A program made the position numbers and the translations under genes. Positions 12,040-22,259 of a stretch of DNA of 64,000 nt are shown here, piece after piece. The notes beneath the pieces were generated by a model that made no database searches, was not told the DNA's origin, and was given only the letters and a program-made list of their open reading frames with translations. Position 1 is the first letter of the stretch, and the number at the start of each line of letters is the position of its first letter. Source of the stretch: Hesseltinella vesiculosa (Eukaryota > Mucoromycota > Mucoromycetes > Mucorales > Cunninghamellaceae); contig MCGT01000013.1 in assembly GCA_002104935.1 (NCBI GenBank), positions 496,001 through 560,000 on the forward strand. Direction: 5' to 3'.

Positions 12040-12184
12040 TTCGACTCTGCCTTTATTCCCTCTTTGTCTCGCTTAATTTCCTTGTTGTGTATTAAATTAA
12101 TGACCCTGTTTTAGACCAATGAATTCGAATGATGGATGGTTTTTTAATCTTTGGTGGCGATGGGAGTAACCGTTCTGGAAAGAT

Positions 12185-12923
12185 TTATCGTTGGCTGGGG
12201 CTGGCGCTTCGGCCACGTCCTCGTCGGTCCTTTCGTTCAACTCGTTGTTCAGGGGCTTCGAGAAAAGCATAGCTGACTTGCAGAGTTTGACCCAAAAACT
12301 TGCTACCGTCAGCTTCTTCAATAGCAGTTTGTGCTTCGCGGCGTGATTCATATTCAATAAAAGCATATCCCTTTATTCCAATAAAAAAAAATTGTCAGTC
12401 CACCTGGGGCACAAGACACACGCTCGCTCGCTCACTCTCTTTTTTTTTTCGTGCTTTGTTCATTCTCTTCCTCGAATCTTACCTTGACAAAACCAGTGCG
12501 TCGATCAAGATTCAAATTGACATTTTTCACAGTGCCAAATTCAGCAAAGTATTCCGTCAAAGCATCTTCGTCAGCTTCTTCATGAACACCTCGAACAAAA
12601 ACGACCCACCCTTCGACAGCTAGAGCAAGAAAAAAAATGGTTAAGATTCGGCAAAATGCCACCATTAACAAGAGGTGAGCTTACATCGTTCAGGTTCGCG
12701 TTCGTTAGAGCGAGGTCCTAGGTTGAAATGTAAATCACAGATGAAAAGGTTCGTTAGTCGACTGTGATCGTCAATCTCGACTTCTTTCAAAGCCATGCCA
12801 CAAACTGCTATGACATACCGCTGGGACGTTCTAGCAAACGGGAACGACAAGTTTATTCATGAGCCTCTTTACTATTATAATCTCTCATTCATTACCTTCA
12901 TCAATAACCATACGTTCCACCAT
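12185..12923 (-). CDS. RNA-binding protein Y14/RBM8A, exon-junction complex core
   Basis: Small RRM protein that pairs with Mago in the exon-junction complex, deposited on spliced mRNA. Exons: 12896-12923, 12819-12830, 12685-12717, 12483-12619, 12185-12370; 131 residues. The RRM begins after [13 protein letters not shown], which matches the Y14 signature, followed by [15 protein letters not shown] (RNP1 region) and an Arg/Ser-rich tail ending in GRSASPSQR. The N-terminal acidic region is much shorter than in animals. The second exon is a 12-nt microexon: upstream stops in frame leave only the acceptor at 12831, so this part of the model is less certain than the RRM exons. An intron-dense genome makes a conserved EJC plausible. 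Confidence 0.85.
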
Positions 12924-13880
12924 GGTATCTTGGTTGATTAAAAAAAAAAGTGGAGAAACAAAAACACTGCCATGCCAGCAGCCTTTTTTTTTTCTTGCTT
13001 TCCGCCCGCCAGCTGGCAAAAAAAAAAAAACAACTTGGGATCCAACCCTTCCTCCTATCCAAAATTGTCATCAATTTTAAGGAATAGAAGGACACCACCA
13101 AAATCTGCTAAACCTCTTCCAAACTAACTGAGGAGTTCCAGCCCAGTGACATACTCGATTCCTCCCCATAGATTTGGTGCCAGCCGACAGGCCTCGGCCG
13201 GAAGCCATGGAAAGGCCTGTTATGACTTTGAATAAGAAATGAACTGGCCCCGGCACCTACTTACCAGCAAACAGTACTGCCCAAAAAATGATCCCAATTT
13301 CTTGTCTTTCTTGTCGAGGGCAAACAAACAGAAAATGAAAAGAAATAGCTGAAGCATGACGCTAGGGCTTATTTGTATGAGCATCATGTTTGCTGGATCG
13401 TGTCCCAAAAAGGCACAGCCTGCGCAAGAAGGCAGCCATCTTTCGACTACACATCTTTCAAAGAAAGCATTCATTTCCCGATTTGCTTCCCCACTTTTTC
13501 CAATGGTTTTCCAATATGGCAGTAATAAAAAATCGATGCACACTTTCCGGTCTTTTTTTTTCGGGGATTCTTATTTTCAACGGTGGACTTCTCGTAAGGA
13601 GTTCCACTTCATAGCTTGAAAGAAAAAAAAATAAATAAAAAAGAACTTGTTACCCACTCTATAGGAAAAAATCAATCGCTTTCGCGTGATTTGACGGATC
13701 TTGGCCAATGTTTACAAAACAAGCAAAAAAAAAAAAAAAAGAGAGAGAGAGAGGAAGAGAGAAAACTTGATGACTGTCAGTATGAAGCATTTTTTCTTCT
13801 TTCTCATTCCCCACTTCTCTGGACTGGCAACGGTGATTCTTTTTCCCTTTCCTTTTTAATTTCCCTTGCTGCACTAGAAA
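12924..13880. other. Intergenic region, no gene assigned
   Basis: About 950 bp between Y14 (minus) and the Zn-cluster factor (plus). The stretch has a weak, membrane-like open frame on the minus strand (about 13080-13543) with one possible GT-AG intron, but its reading frame shows no family I recognise. The 13730-13760 part is an A-then-GA simple repeat. Confidence 0.5.
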
Positions 13881-15043
13881 ATGTATGAATCACAATATCC
13901 AGAGACGCTTGCAGGAGGCCATTTTTCTGAATTTGACTATCAATTCATGCTGAACAACCATTCCTACCGAGGCGGAGACCCTTTGCTCGATTTGTCTCAT
14001 GAATATTTGACGACCGTAGCACCTAGCTCAGTAGTGAACAGTGAACCCTTACCTGGTACGCTACGCCTATTTTATGCGACTCCATCCAAAGAGTTTGCTG
14101 ACGCTTTTTTTTTTTTTTTTTTTGCCTTGGTGGTGTATTAGCTGGAGTCACTGCCAACAATGCATCATATCCCATAGGCTCACAACAACGGTCTTCCCCC
14201 ATGCAGTATAAACGTCAAGAGGAGCCCTCCTTTAGCAGCTCGGACAGCGTGGACCGAGGAAGTCGAAGCAGCCAAGAACAAATGTATGGCTATGGCACCT
14301 CCGCTTCCGATTTTCAGAGCTCAGCGAACTCTTCCGTGCATGCTTCTTCAGGCATGTACCTCACCTCCTCCACCCCACCTACCACCATGCACCTCCACCA
14401 GCAACAACATGGCACCAGCTGTAACAGCCTCAGCAGCAGCAGCAACAGCACATCCCTGACCCAGGCTGGATTCCCACCTCAAGCCTTTTATGCCGCGCAA
14501 ACCGTGAGACCTGGTGTCACCACGCCACCCGCCAACCTGCACCACTATGTTTCAGATCCCGCCATGTATCCCGGGTTTGAGGAATACAACCATCAACACA
14601 TGTTACCACAGGAACATGCTGTTACCACACCTCCCTTTTATCATAAATCCATGGATGATGGCGACAATCAGCAACAACAGCAACAGTATCACCACATAGA
14701 GCAGTTCTACGGTCAGCCCGACGAGCAGCAGCAATATTTTTTGATGCAGCAGCAACAACATCAACTCTGGCTACAGCAGCAACAGCAGCTTCGCCAATAT
14801 TCCTCCCCTTCCTACACAACCGACCTTGACAGTCGACCTCAAATCTACGTACGCAAAGCCTGTGTCGCCTGCAAGCAAAGTCATGTTGCCTGTGACGTCC
14901 AACGTCCCTGTTCTCGCTGCGTGCGCCTGAACAAAGCTGACAGCTGTGTCGATGCCGAAAGAAAGAAACGAGGCCGGCCATGTGGTTCCGGGAAAAAGAA
15001 AAAGGAAGAAAATCGTGATCCACATGCTGTTTATTTGTCATGA
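13881..15043 (+). CDS. Zn2Cys6 binuclear cluster transcription factor
   Basis: Two exons (13881-14055, 14142-15043), 358 residues. The DNA-binding domain is near the C-terminus (about residues 297-330): CVACKQSHVAC, then CSRC and a final Cys, with C-x2-C-x6-C-x5-C-x2-C-x8-C spacing, followed by a basic ERKKRGRP stretch. The spacing and the CDVQRPCSRC core resemble the AcuK/ERT1/RDS2 group of carbon-metabolism regulators, but this is only a resemblance; the PAS domain of that group is not visible. The rest is Gln, Ser, His and Pro-rich, with poly-Q tracts coded by CAG/CAA, as in an activation region. A C-terminal rather than N-terminal zinc cluster is less common in fungi. Confidence 0.85.
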
Positions 15044-15263
15044 ACGTTCCCAATTAAAAAAAAAAAAAGAACTAGAAAAAATAATCCGAAGCGCCCAACA
15101 GTATATGAAAAAGGATGGCAGAAATGAGGGAGGGGGTATGTTGAGAAAGAATATAAACTAAAAAATATAAAGGGAATCTATCGTGCTATACTATAAAGTG
15201 GAGAGGGAGGGAGAAGGAGAAAAATACATTGGAAAGCAAAACATACGCTAGGGATGTGAGGCA

Positions 15264-17689
15264 TTAAGACAGATGGGCACTTTTCTTGAACTCATAGAGC
15301 TCTCGTCGCAAACTGTCATACTCCTGTTCGCGCTCGGCATACTTCATTTTCAGACTGATCAACACAGACTCTAGGTCAGTGATTTGATCTTGCAAGGATG
15401 TATTTCGCTGGGAGAGCTGTGTGTTGGACTTGTCCATGTCCAGCACCTTTTGCTGGTGCACGTTGTCGTTATTGCGCTGCTGTGTTTCAAATTGATGACG
15501 CACCAACGTCAGCTGGTGTCGCAAATCGTCATTGTCGGCATCGAGTTTGGCCATGGCCATCTTGGTTTCCACTGCCTGCCGCGTAACCTCCTGATGTTCT
15601 AGCTCCAGCACACGATATTTTTCTTGAATGTCTTGCAGATAGTTCATCAGCTGGTCATTGGCTTGGCGCACAGCTTCGTCGTCATTGCGCTGTTTGTTCT
15701 TGCGAGTCATTTCGTTTTGGTATTGTCGCTCCAGTCTCACATACATCTTTGGTGACATATCCATCTGATACATGTCAATCACCCATTGGTTTTCTTGACC
15801 CTGAGGGCGAAAAACACCGAGGACAAGGTTAGTTGCCGTGACAACACGCCATTTTCTTTTCCTTTTTTTTACCTTGTAAACGTCAAACACCGGGCCTTGT
15901 AAAAACGCAACCAAATGTTCGTAACCCATATCCATCATGGCAGCATGGTTGCGTTTGAACAAGGATAGGATAAACCGTTCGAGAACCGTGATGCCTTCCA
16001 CCAGCAGTAGGTCCATAACATGAGTGACCAAGGCTGGCACTGGACAGCCAAAGGCAAAACCAGTGGTCAGCCACTGGCCAGCATACACTTCAGGCTTGAC
16101 GCCAATGGCTTCCATATGTCGGTGCAGGTCGGGCAGTGTCATTTGCAAAAAGTGATCCAGTCGATACAGCAGCATTTCCAGGTGGTCTGTGTTTTGATCC
16201 AGGCACAGCTTGAAGCCATAGAACCCCGTCAGCTGCACTAGCAAACCAAAGACAGCCGTTTCATCCTCCACCTACAGAATGCGATAAAAAAAAGGGGGGA
16301 TGGATGTGAGCGTCGACGTATTATCTGATGGAACGGCAATTTTCTTTTTTTTTGTACGTACCTGCTGCAGCAACGTCATCAAAATAAAAGCCAGCGCTTG
16401 GTGGTAGCCAATGTCTGGGTCAAAAAGGCTATACGCTTTCAACAGGTTGACCATGGTGTGTCGGACATTCGGGGAATCAAGGCCAGTGAGCAACAGGTAT
16501 TTGTTGAGAGGCGTCGATTCGTCCAAGTCGTGCTGGATGGATTTTTCGTACAAGCTTGTACGCTTGGACAGCTCGCTGTACAGGCATTCTAGGTCCGAAG
16601 ATTGATTTTGGGATTTGGCGATCAGCTGCCACAGGCTGCCTCTGATGCCGGCTGGGATGCCAATCGACAGATGGTGTCGGAGAGCCAGACCTTCGGCCGC
16701 CATGATATGATCCATGTCCATCGCGCATGCTTTCCAGAAATCTATAAAAAGGAGGTAAGGGAAAAAGAGAAGAAAAAAAATAAGATCGGGCTATCTTCTC
16801 CCTCTTTTTGCGTAAAAGAGAGGGACTTACCCCAGTCGAATTCCATTGGTAAAACCGTGCGCTGGGTTTCCAACTGCACCAAGGTTCTCTGGCGCAGCTT
16901 GATGTGCTGAGGGGATTCTCGGGCTGAGGGCTGATCAGCATCGGTAGAAGAGCGCATGATTTTGGATTTGAGGCGCTCAAGGTAGGAGGCAGTGTTGGCA
17001 GACTGGGTGGTGGCGGTGGACAGGCGTTTGTAATTGGACGTGACCGACGAAGAAGAAGTGCGGGAGAGAGGCGAGTGAAGCTGTGGATTGGCCATGACCG
17101 ACATGCGCTTGGTCTGGCGCTCGCGGTAGGCTTGAGAAGGACGCTGGACCGATAACGAACGGCCTAGGCTGCTGCCTTCGTCTGGCCTAGATAAGCTTGC
17201 TGGAGGGCGCACTATATTGTCGACGGACGAAAGCGACAGGCGCTGGGATTTGTGCACAGCAGTAGGGGTGGTCAGAGTGGTGTCGACAGAATATTCATCT
17301 TCATCACTAGAATGAGGTGTGGTTATGGACGATGTAAGAGACGTCGTATTGTCCTGGTGATGATGATGGCTTTCACTGTCGCTGCTGCTGTCCATATCGG
17401 TTGAGCCATTGTTTGGAAATGGCTTGTCGCCATCTGACGCAGCAGCAGGGGTTGATCGCTGTTTGATATACGCTTCGAGATCATCATCGGTTTCGTCGTC
17501 GCTGGTATCATCGGATAGTTCGTCATCTGTTTTCACTTGGATACGGAAGCCAAAGTGATCAGAGTATTCATTCCGGTTAGGATCCGCCAGGGCTTCATCC
17601 ACCACATCGAGATCATAGTCATGGAGTTCAAAGTCGCCCTCATTGCTTTTGCTGTCGTCATGTGTTGTATGTGTTGTAACGTCGTCCAT
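15264..17689 (-). CDS. TBC-domain protein (Gyp5/EVI5-like) with a degenerate arginine finger and C-terminal coiled coil
   Basis: Exons: 16831-17689, 16362-16741, 15873-16271, 15264-15800; 724 residues. The first ~285 residues are acidic and Ser-rich without a fold. A TBC domain follows: GIPAGIRGSLWQLI, then the GYHQALAFI glutamine-finger box, and a long helical part ending FLQGPVFDVYK. The last ~180 residues form a heptad-rich coiled coil (QENQWVIDM onward), as in Gyp5 and EVI5, which act in exocytic/Golgi traffic as Rab GAPs. The usual IxxDxxR arginine-finger box reads IQHDLDESTP: the Asp is kept but the Arg is Glu, while the YxQ finger is intact. So GAP catalysis may be lost, as in the GYL1-type yeast paralogue. 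Confidence 0.88.
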
Positions 17690-18374
17690 GGTGGTCAACT
17701 CAAAAAATAAAAAGCAAACAAAGAAAAGAAGAAGAAGAAAAAAAAAAAGGAGCGTGAAAAAAAGGAGGCTCTCTTCCCGCACAGCATTTTATTTAATTCA
17801 TTTGGGTACCTGAACGTTTTCGTTCGTTTATGAAATGACATTTTTATCTTTCATGGAATGATACATGCTTTTTTTCAAGTCAGCATACTGTCGTGATGCC
17901 GTTCCCACGAGAACATGCTTGACCTTCGAATTAGTGCAAAACAGCGTGCAACCGCATTTGGATCTGACTCCACCATGCCCATCTGCACCACCATGTCCAG
18001 AGCCTTAAAAGGTAGTACAAAATGGCAACCTAGGTCCCGCAGTCCAGACCAAAAAAATTATTTTCTGGTAACATTGAAAGGATGAGAAAGGTGAAAAAGA
18101 GGTCATAGCGAGAGCTTTGGCGGGAAAATAACCGCTGAGAGAGGGTACACATGCCACGGCTGATGGACTACACAATATGAGATAAAGGAAGGGGAGAAAT
18201 CTGCTGCCCAGTGAACTCGCCAAGTTGACGAGCAACGATATACTGAACACACAAAAAAAAAGGGCCTAGATTTCTTTTTTTTTTTTTTTTACTGCCACCG
18301 CAGTCGCTGACCAAAACTTCAGACGAGTGAATGTGCCCTTTTAGAATGGTTTGATTTTTTTATGCAACTCCCGT
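17690..18374. other. Intergenic region, no gene seen
   Basis: About 680 bp upstream of the TBC gene and beyond the 3' end of the nuclease-like gene. It has short AT-rich tracts and no conserved frame or RNA fold that I recognise. Confidence 0.6.
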
Positions 18375-20346
18375 TTAGGTTGTTCGGTGACGCTTGGGAG
18401 TGGTAAAGATATATGTGGAAGGGGAATAGGGGAGTGAGGGGTGGTCAACAGTGCGCCCCAAGTGGGCAAAGGAAGTTGGGAGGTTGAGGTTAGGCAGGGC
18501 GTCTTGGATGGCTGCTTCAAGGCTTGCTTCTTCCAGTTTTGCAGCTGTGTCAGTCAGGTATGCCTACATAGCAAGAATACAACAGCAACAGAAATATTGA
18601 GAAATATTCATGTATAAAGATGTTCTTTTACCTTGAAAAAAAAGAGGGAGGCCAGCGTTGACTTGATCAGAGAGGCAGCGATTTGACGTCTTTGGGGATG
18701 ACCAGGCGGCTAACAGGGCTAGCAACGAAGAACTCCTTTTGCGACTTTTTCAAACTGAACAAGTAACCGGTGCTACCTGCAAAGTCCATTGCAAACAGCT
18801 GTTCAACCTTGGTGATGGAGTTGTTCATGATTTGGGCGTTGACACGTAAGTTTTTGGATTGTTGCTTTCGAATCATAGGAGAGGTGCAGGTCTTCCATTC
18901 GTTAGAGCATATCTCCAAATGGGTGTCATCAGCAGAGAGTATTAAATCGATTTTTCGTCCGTAACATGACATGGCCTCGTCACAATCATCAAAGAGAATT
19001 TTGTTCAGCCGGGCATTCTTTTTGGTTGCAAAGGAGCTATGTTCACCACTACATGAAATATAAACCAAGATATGGTGAAAGTGAACAGGGTGCATGAGAG
19101 GATGGATAAGGCTGCGGCTACTTACTCCACCATTCGAATGGGAGTGTCGTCAAGCAGTAGCTCCATGACCGAGGCAAATGATCGGCAGTATGCCTGCTCC
19201 GAGTTTACTCGATTTTTTTCCCAACGACCAAATGACTTGACGCAAAAGATACAGTAAGTAAATCAAATTGCAGCATAATGGGCTCACATTTGCTCCAAAA
19301 TGCCCAAAACAACATATGCTTGACAGTCTCGCTTCTTTTCCTTGGAGAGTTCATATCTCTTCTCGTCAATGAAATCCAACATGGCGTCGATATTGGTGCG
19401 GAGGTTGAGGGTAGTATCGATGATCTTTGCCGAATCCTCTTCCAGTGATGAGGTCAGGTCAGTGGCAGTGATACTGTAGCGCTCCTTTTCTATCAGTTCC
19501 CATTCGGAAGCTCCAAAATGGCCTTGATATACTTCCAGCATTTCCGAATCCACAAGATTTACCACTCGAGATAATGACAATCTGTGCAGCAGCGGAAAAA
19601 AAAGAACAAACGTTGGTAAGTCTGTAATTTGTTATTCAATTTTAATAGCATACTTGGTCAAGGCGTCGGTCAGTTGAGGATCTTCTTTTTCGCCCATTTG
19701 TTGTTGAGCCGCAAGGATAAGGAGTGACATGACTATGTTATCGCCTTTCTGTTTGGAGACAGTTGACAGAAAATTCAGGTCCTGTTTGTCCAATTTCTGA
19801 TGCAGCATGTCATAAGACAGAGGGAGGGAAAACGTGAGAGACGTTTAAACGGGCTTCCGTGGCCAGAAGTGCCTAGCCTACCTTTTTGTAGCCTATGGAG
19901 TGCATCATGTGTTCCAGATCATCGGTGTCAAGGGCAACCAGGGGATGGTTTCGCACAACACAGGGTGGGGCAGAAGTGCAGCGATCGGTTGATGAGTCAG
20001 AAATAAGCGCTTCAGACGTCGAGGCTGCAGACGTAGGAGAGGTAGAGGCATTGTCTTGGGGTAGGGATGGTTCTGGCGTGCAGGCAATTATGTCACGTGG
20101 AGAAGTGGATCGTTGGGCAGAGGATGCAATGTAATCAGTGACCATTGCGCTTGCAGTTGGGGCAGCCGCAGCAATACACTCAATACCGATTCGGTTGCAT
20201 GTTACTCCAAGCTTGCACTATCAACAAGATACAGTGAAAAAAAACAATTATAAACTCTCCATAAACCTACCAATTTTTTTGACGTCAAAGAGATTTCGTC
20301 CCACCGATCTTCGTAACTATTAGCTGCTTCAAATTTGGACTTGCTC
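18375..20346 (-). pseudogene. Degenerate gene of an uncharacterised Mucorales-type family with a PD-(D/E)XK-like signature
   Basis: A spliced gene on the minus strand with at least seven exons, running from a start-less exon (about 20272-20346, SKSKFEAANSYEDRW) to a stop at 18375. Central exons read RSFASVMELLLDDTPIRMV, then KILFDDCDEAMSCYGRKIDLIL, then LEICSNEWK and KQQSKNLRVN. The D...ExK...QxxK pattern is what a PD-(D/E)XK nuclease fold would show; this is inference. Damage: no good first exon (its place is taken by a recombinase fragment), a frame problem at the EQM/SFGRW junction near 19240-19290, and an extra CT near 18670 that shifts the frame and stops the protein before its last exon. 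A second, decayed copy lies just upstream. I do not know its function. Confidence 0.5.
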
Positions 20347-20360
20347 CTAAACAATAGTTT

Positions 20361-20749
20361 TTAAAGGTTAATCAAAGGCAATCGCATCTCCACAATGGAA
20401 CCTTCCATCCAATATTCAATTTTTGGAAATATAAGACGTTGCCGTTCTGAAGGTGGCTGAACCACAGCCCGCGTAACAAAATAATTGCCACGGAAGTTGC
20501 CATAGCCGGCCAAACCCTTCATCGCTTCCATCGGCAGACTTGATACATAGCAACCAACCTTACGATGGGTACCACATCGTCCAACTCTTCTTTGTTGATC
20601 ACCAGACACGTCTTGCTGTGCAATGATGTTCAAGGCACTCTTCCGGTTGGCGTGGGTAACTTTCGATGTGCGTACGCCGACTTTTTTGAACGCTTCCACA
20701 TATGAGTTGAACTGAGTTCTGAACGGGATTGGCGTCTTTTCATTATTTC
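20361..20749 (-). pseudogene. Crypton/Ndc10-type tyrosine recombinase fragment (catalytic C-terminal part)
   Basis: The minus strand codes about 125 residues starting PIPFRTQFNSYVEAF and containing THANRKSALNI, GDQQRRVGRCGTH, CYVSSLPMEAM, then NYFVTRAVVQPP. This matches the Ndc10/CBF3-domain-2 and Crypton recombinase pattern: an H-x-x-R pair, then GR-x-G and a Tyr before SLP that would be the nucleophile. The N-terminal half and an intact start are missing. It sits between two copies of the nuclease-like gene, in the place of the downstream copy's first exon, so it is either an inserted remnant or part of a larger composite element. Confidence 0.6.
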
Positions 20750-20818
20750 CTGGAAGTTACAGTTATGGTGAAAGTGATTAGGTAGAAAAAGGGGATGGCT
20801 ATAGCCGTGGTTACTTAC

Positions 20819-21379
20819 TCCACCATTCTGATGGGGGTGTCGTCAAGCCGCAGTTCCATCACCGAGGCAAATGATCGATAGTCTGCAACTTCGGAGTCGG
20901 CAGTGGGAGCAGCAGCTTGTGTTTGTCGCAAGCACTATCAACAAAATAAAATAATAAAAATTATCATAAACTTCCAAAATCTTTAACGTCAAGAGATTTT
21001 CTCCCACCGATCTTCGTACCTATTGGCTGCGTTAAATTTGGACTTCAAAAGGTTAATCAAAGGCGAAGTAACAACACATCTTTTCTGGCTATAATAATTA
21101 CTCGGAATCTTTGCCCAACATTGCACGGGCAACGGAGAAACGTCTCTTCCACAGCGAGAAAAGCTCTTGGCCTGAAAAACTAAAATGGGGAGCACACCAA
21201 CCAGGTAGATCTTGTTGATAAAGCGAGACAAATTCAGCAAGCTTTGGCTTCTTTCGTGTTCGGGTAAATTCAATCAGTTCTGTACACAAGACGAGTAAGT
21301 AAAAGAAACAAAAGCTGTTACTCAACTGACCAGTAGAACCAAGATATGGCGATCTTTTGAGGCTTTTTTGTTTCTCCAT
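20819..21379 (-). pseudogene. Decayed second copy of the nuclease-like gene (5' part only)
   Basis: A true ATG at 21379 opens MEKQKSLKRSPYLG, spliced to a second exon ending ARAMLGKDSE. Further exons match the neighbouring copy: KSKFNAANRYEDRW and FASVMELRLDDTPIRMV. Relative to that copy, one T is missing after the RW motif (TCTTGACG instead of TCTTTGACG), the donor GTAGG has become GGAAG, and the whole middle of the gene is absent, so the upstream part is fused to the last shared exon. These losses make it a pseudogene. It preserves the first exon that the downstream copy lacks, which helps to reconstruct the family architecture. Confidence 0.6.
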
Positions 21380-21477
21380 GAAAAAAAAAAAAAACGTTGC
21401 AAAAAAATAAAAAAGAAAAAGAAAAGGAGAACCGCGTCAAGCTTTTCTTTTTTTTTCGTTTCTTTTTTTATTTTACA

Positions 21478-21948
21478 TGGATGTTCTCTGAGACCCTGTC
21501 TCCGGTAATGTTGTTGCAGAAGAAAAAGGAATCAACGACATGGCTCGCACCTTTTACTGCTCTCTTTACTCTCAGGATCATATCGACCCCAACAGTGTAT
21601 CCCTCTTGCTCGATGCTATCCCATCCTCTGCCCGTGCTTCGCCTCGAATCCAGTCCGCCATGACGGCCCCAATCTCATTTGTCGATCTCTTAGAAGCCAG
21701 CAAACGGTGTCCCCGGAGGAGCAGTCCTGGTCTCGATGGCCTGCCCTACCAGATTCTACATTGACTTTTCCAACACCCACCACTGCAGTCCCTCGCCGAA
21801 AAGGTCTACAACGAGGCCTTGCAACGCGGAACTTTTCCAAAGTCATGGTCCCAAACCATGGTCTCCCTCCTTCCCAAGAAGGGTGATCTCCAGCTGCTGG
21901 CCAACTGGCGCCCAATCGCGTTGATCAACACGGACACGAGGATGTCCA
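21478..21948 (+). mobile_element. LINE (non-LTR) retrotransposon, left part
   Basis: Reverse-transcriptase region up to the conserved SSPGLDGLPYQIL block, then a frameshift near 21765, then LLPKKGDLQLLANWRPIALI in another frame, which is the RT palm 'NWRPI-LIN' block. The sequence stops at a 10-bp direct repeat where the Mutator-like element begins. The reading resumes immediately after that element, so both parts are one interrupted copy. With frameshifts it is no longer functional. Confidence 0.85.
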
Positions 21949-22133
21949 AAAAAGAGTAGGCACAAGACAGAATTCACGGGAATTCATGTTACGCAGAGCC
22001 AAAAATCACCCAATAAAATCATTCTCCTCTTTTTAGTAATTTCATCTATCCTCACCTCCCCGGGTTTCTTATCAACCAATGCCCATTTATCCATTTATCC
22101 TCACCTCTTCAATTCTTCTTTTGTCATCTGGCT
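21949..22133 (+). repeat. Left terminal inverted repeat of the MULE (185 bp)
   Basis: Reverse complement of 25694-25878 without a visible mismatch; the first mismatch is at 22134. Confidence 0.93.
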
Positions 22134-22259
22134 TTGAATCTTTTACTTTTTTTTTGAAACAAGCTGAATCGTTTACTTTTTTTCTTCCCAATACTTTCAA
22201 ACTAGCTGAATCGTTTACTCTTTTTTCTTCCCAATAATTTTAAACAAGCAGTTCTTTAA

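Noticed and set aside
13080..13543. Possible small membrane protein on the minus strand, spliced at 13219-13265
   Set aside because: Splice signals look acceptable, but no family is recognised in either frame and the start is unclear.
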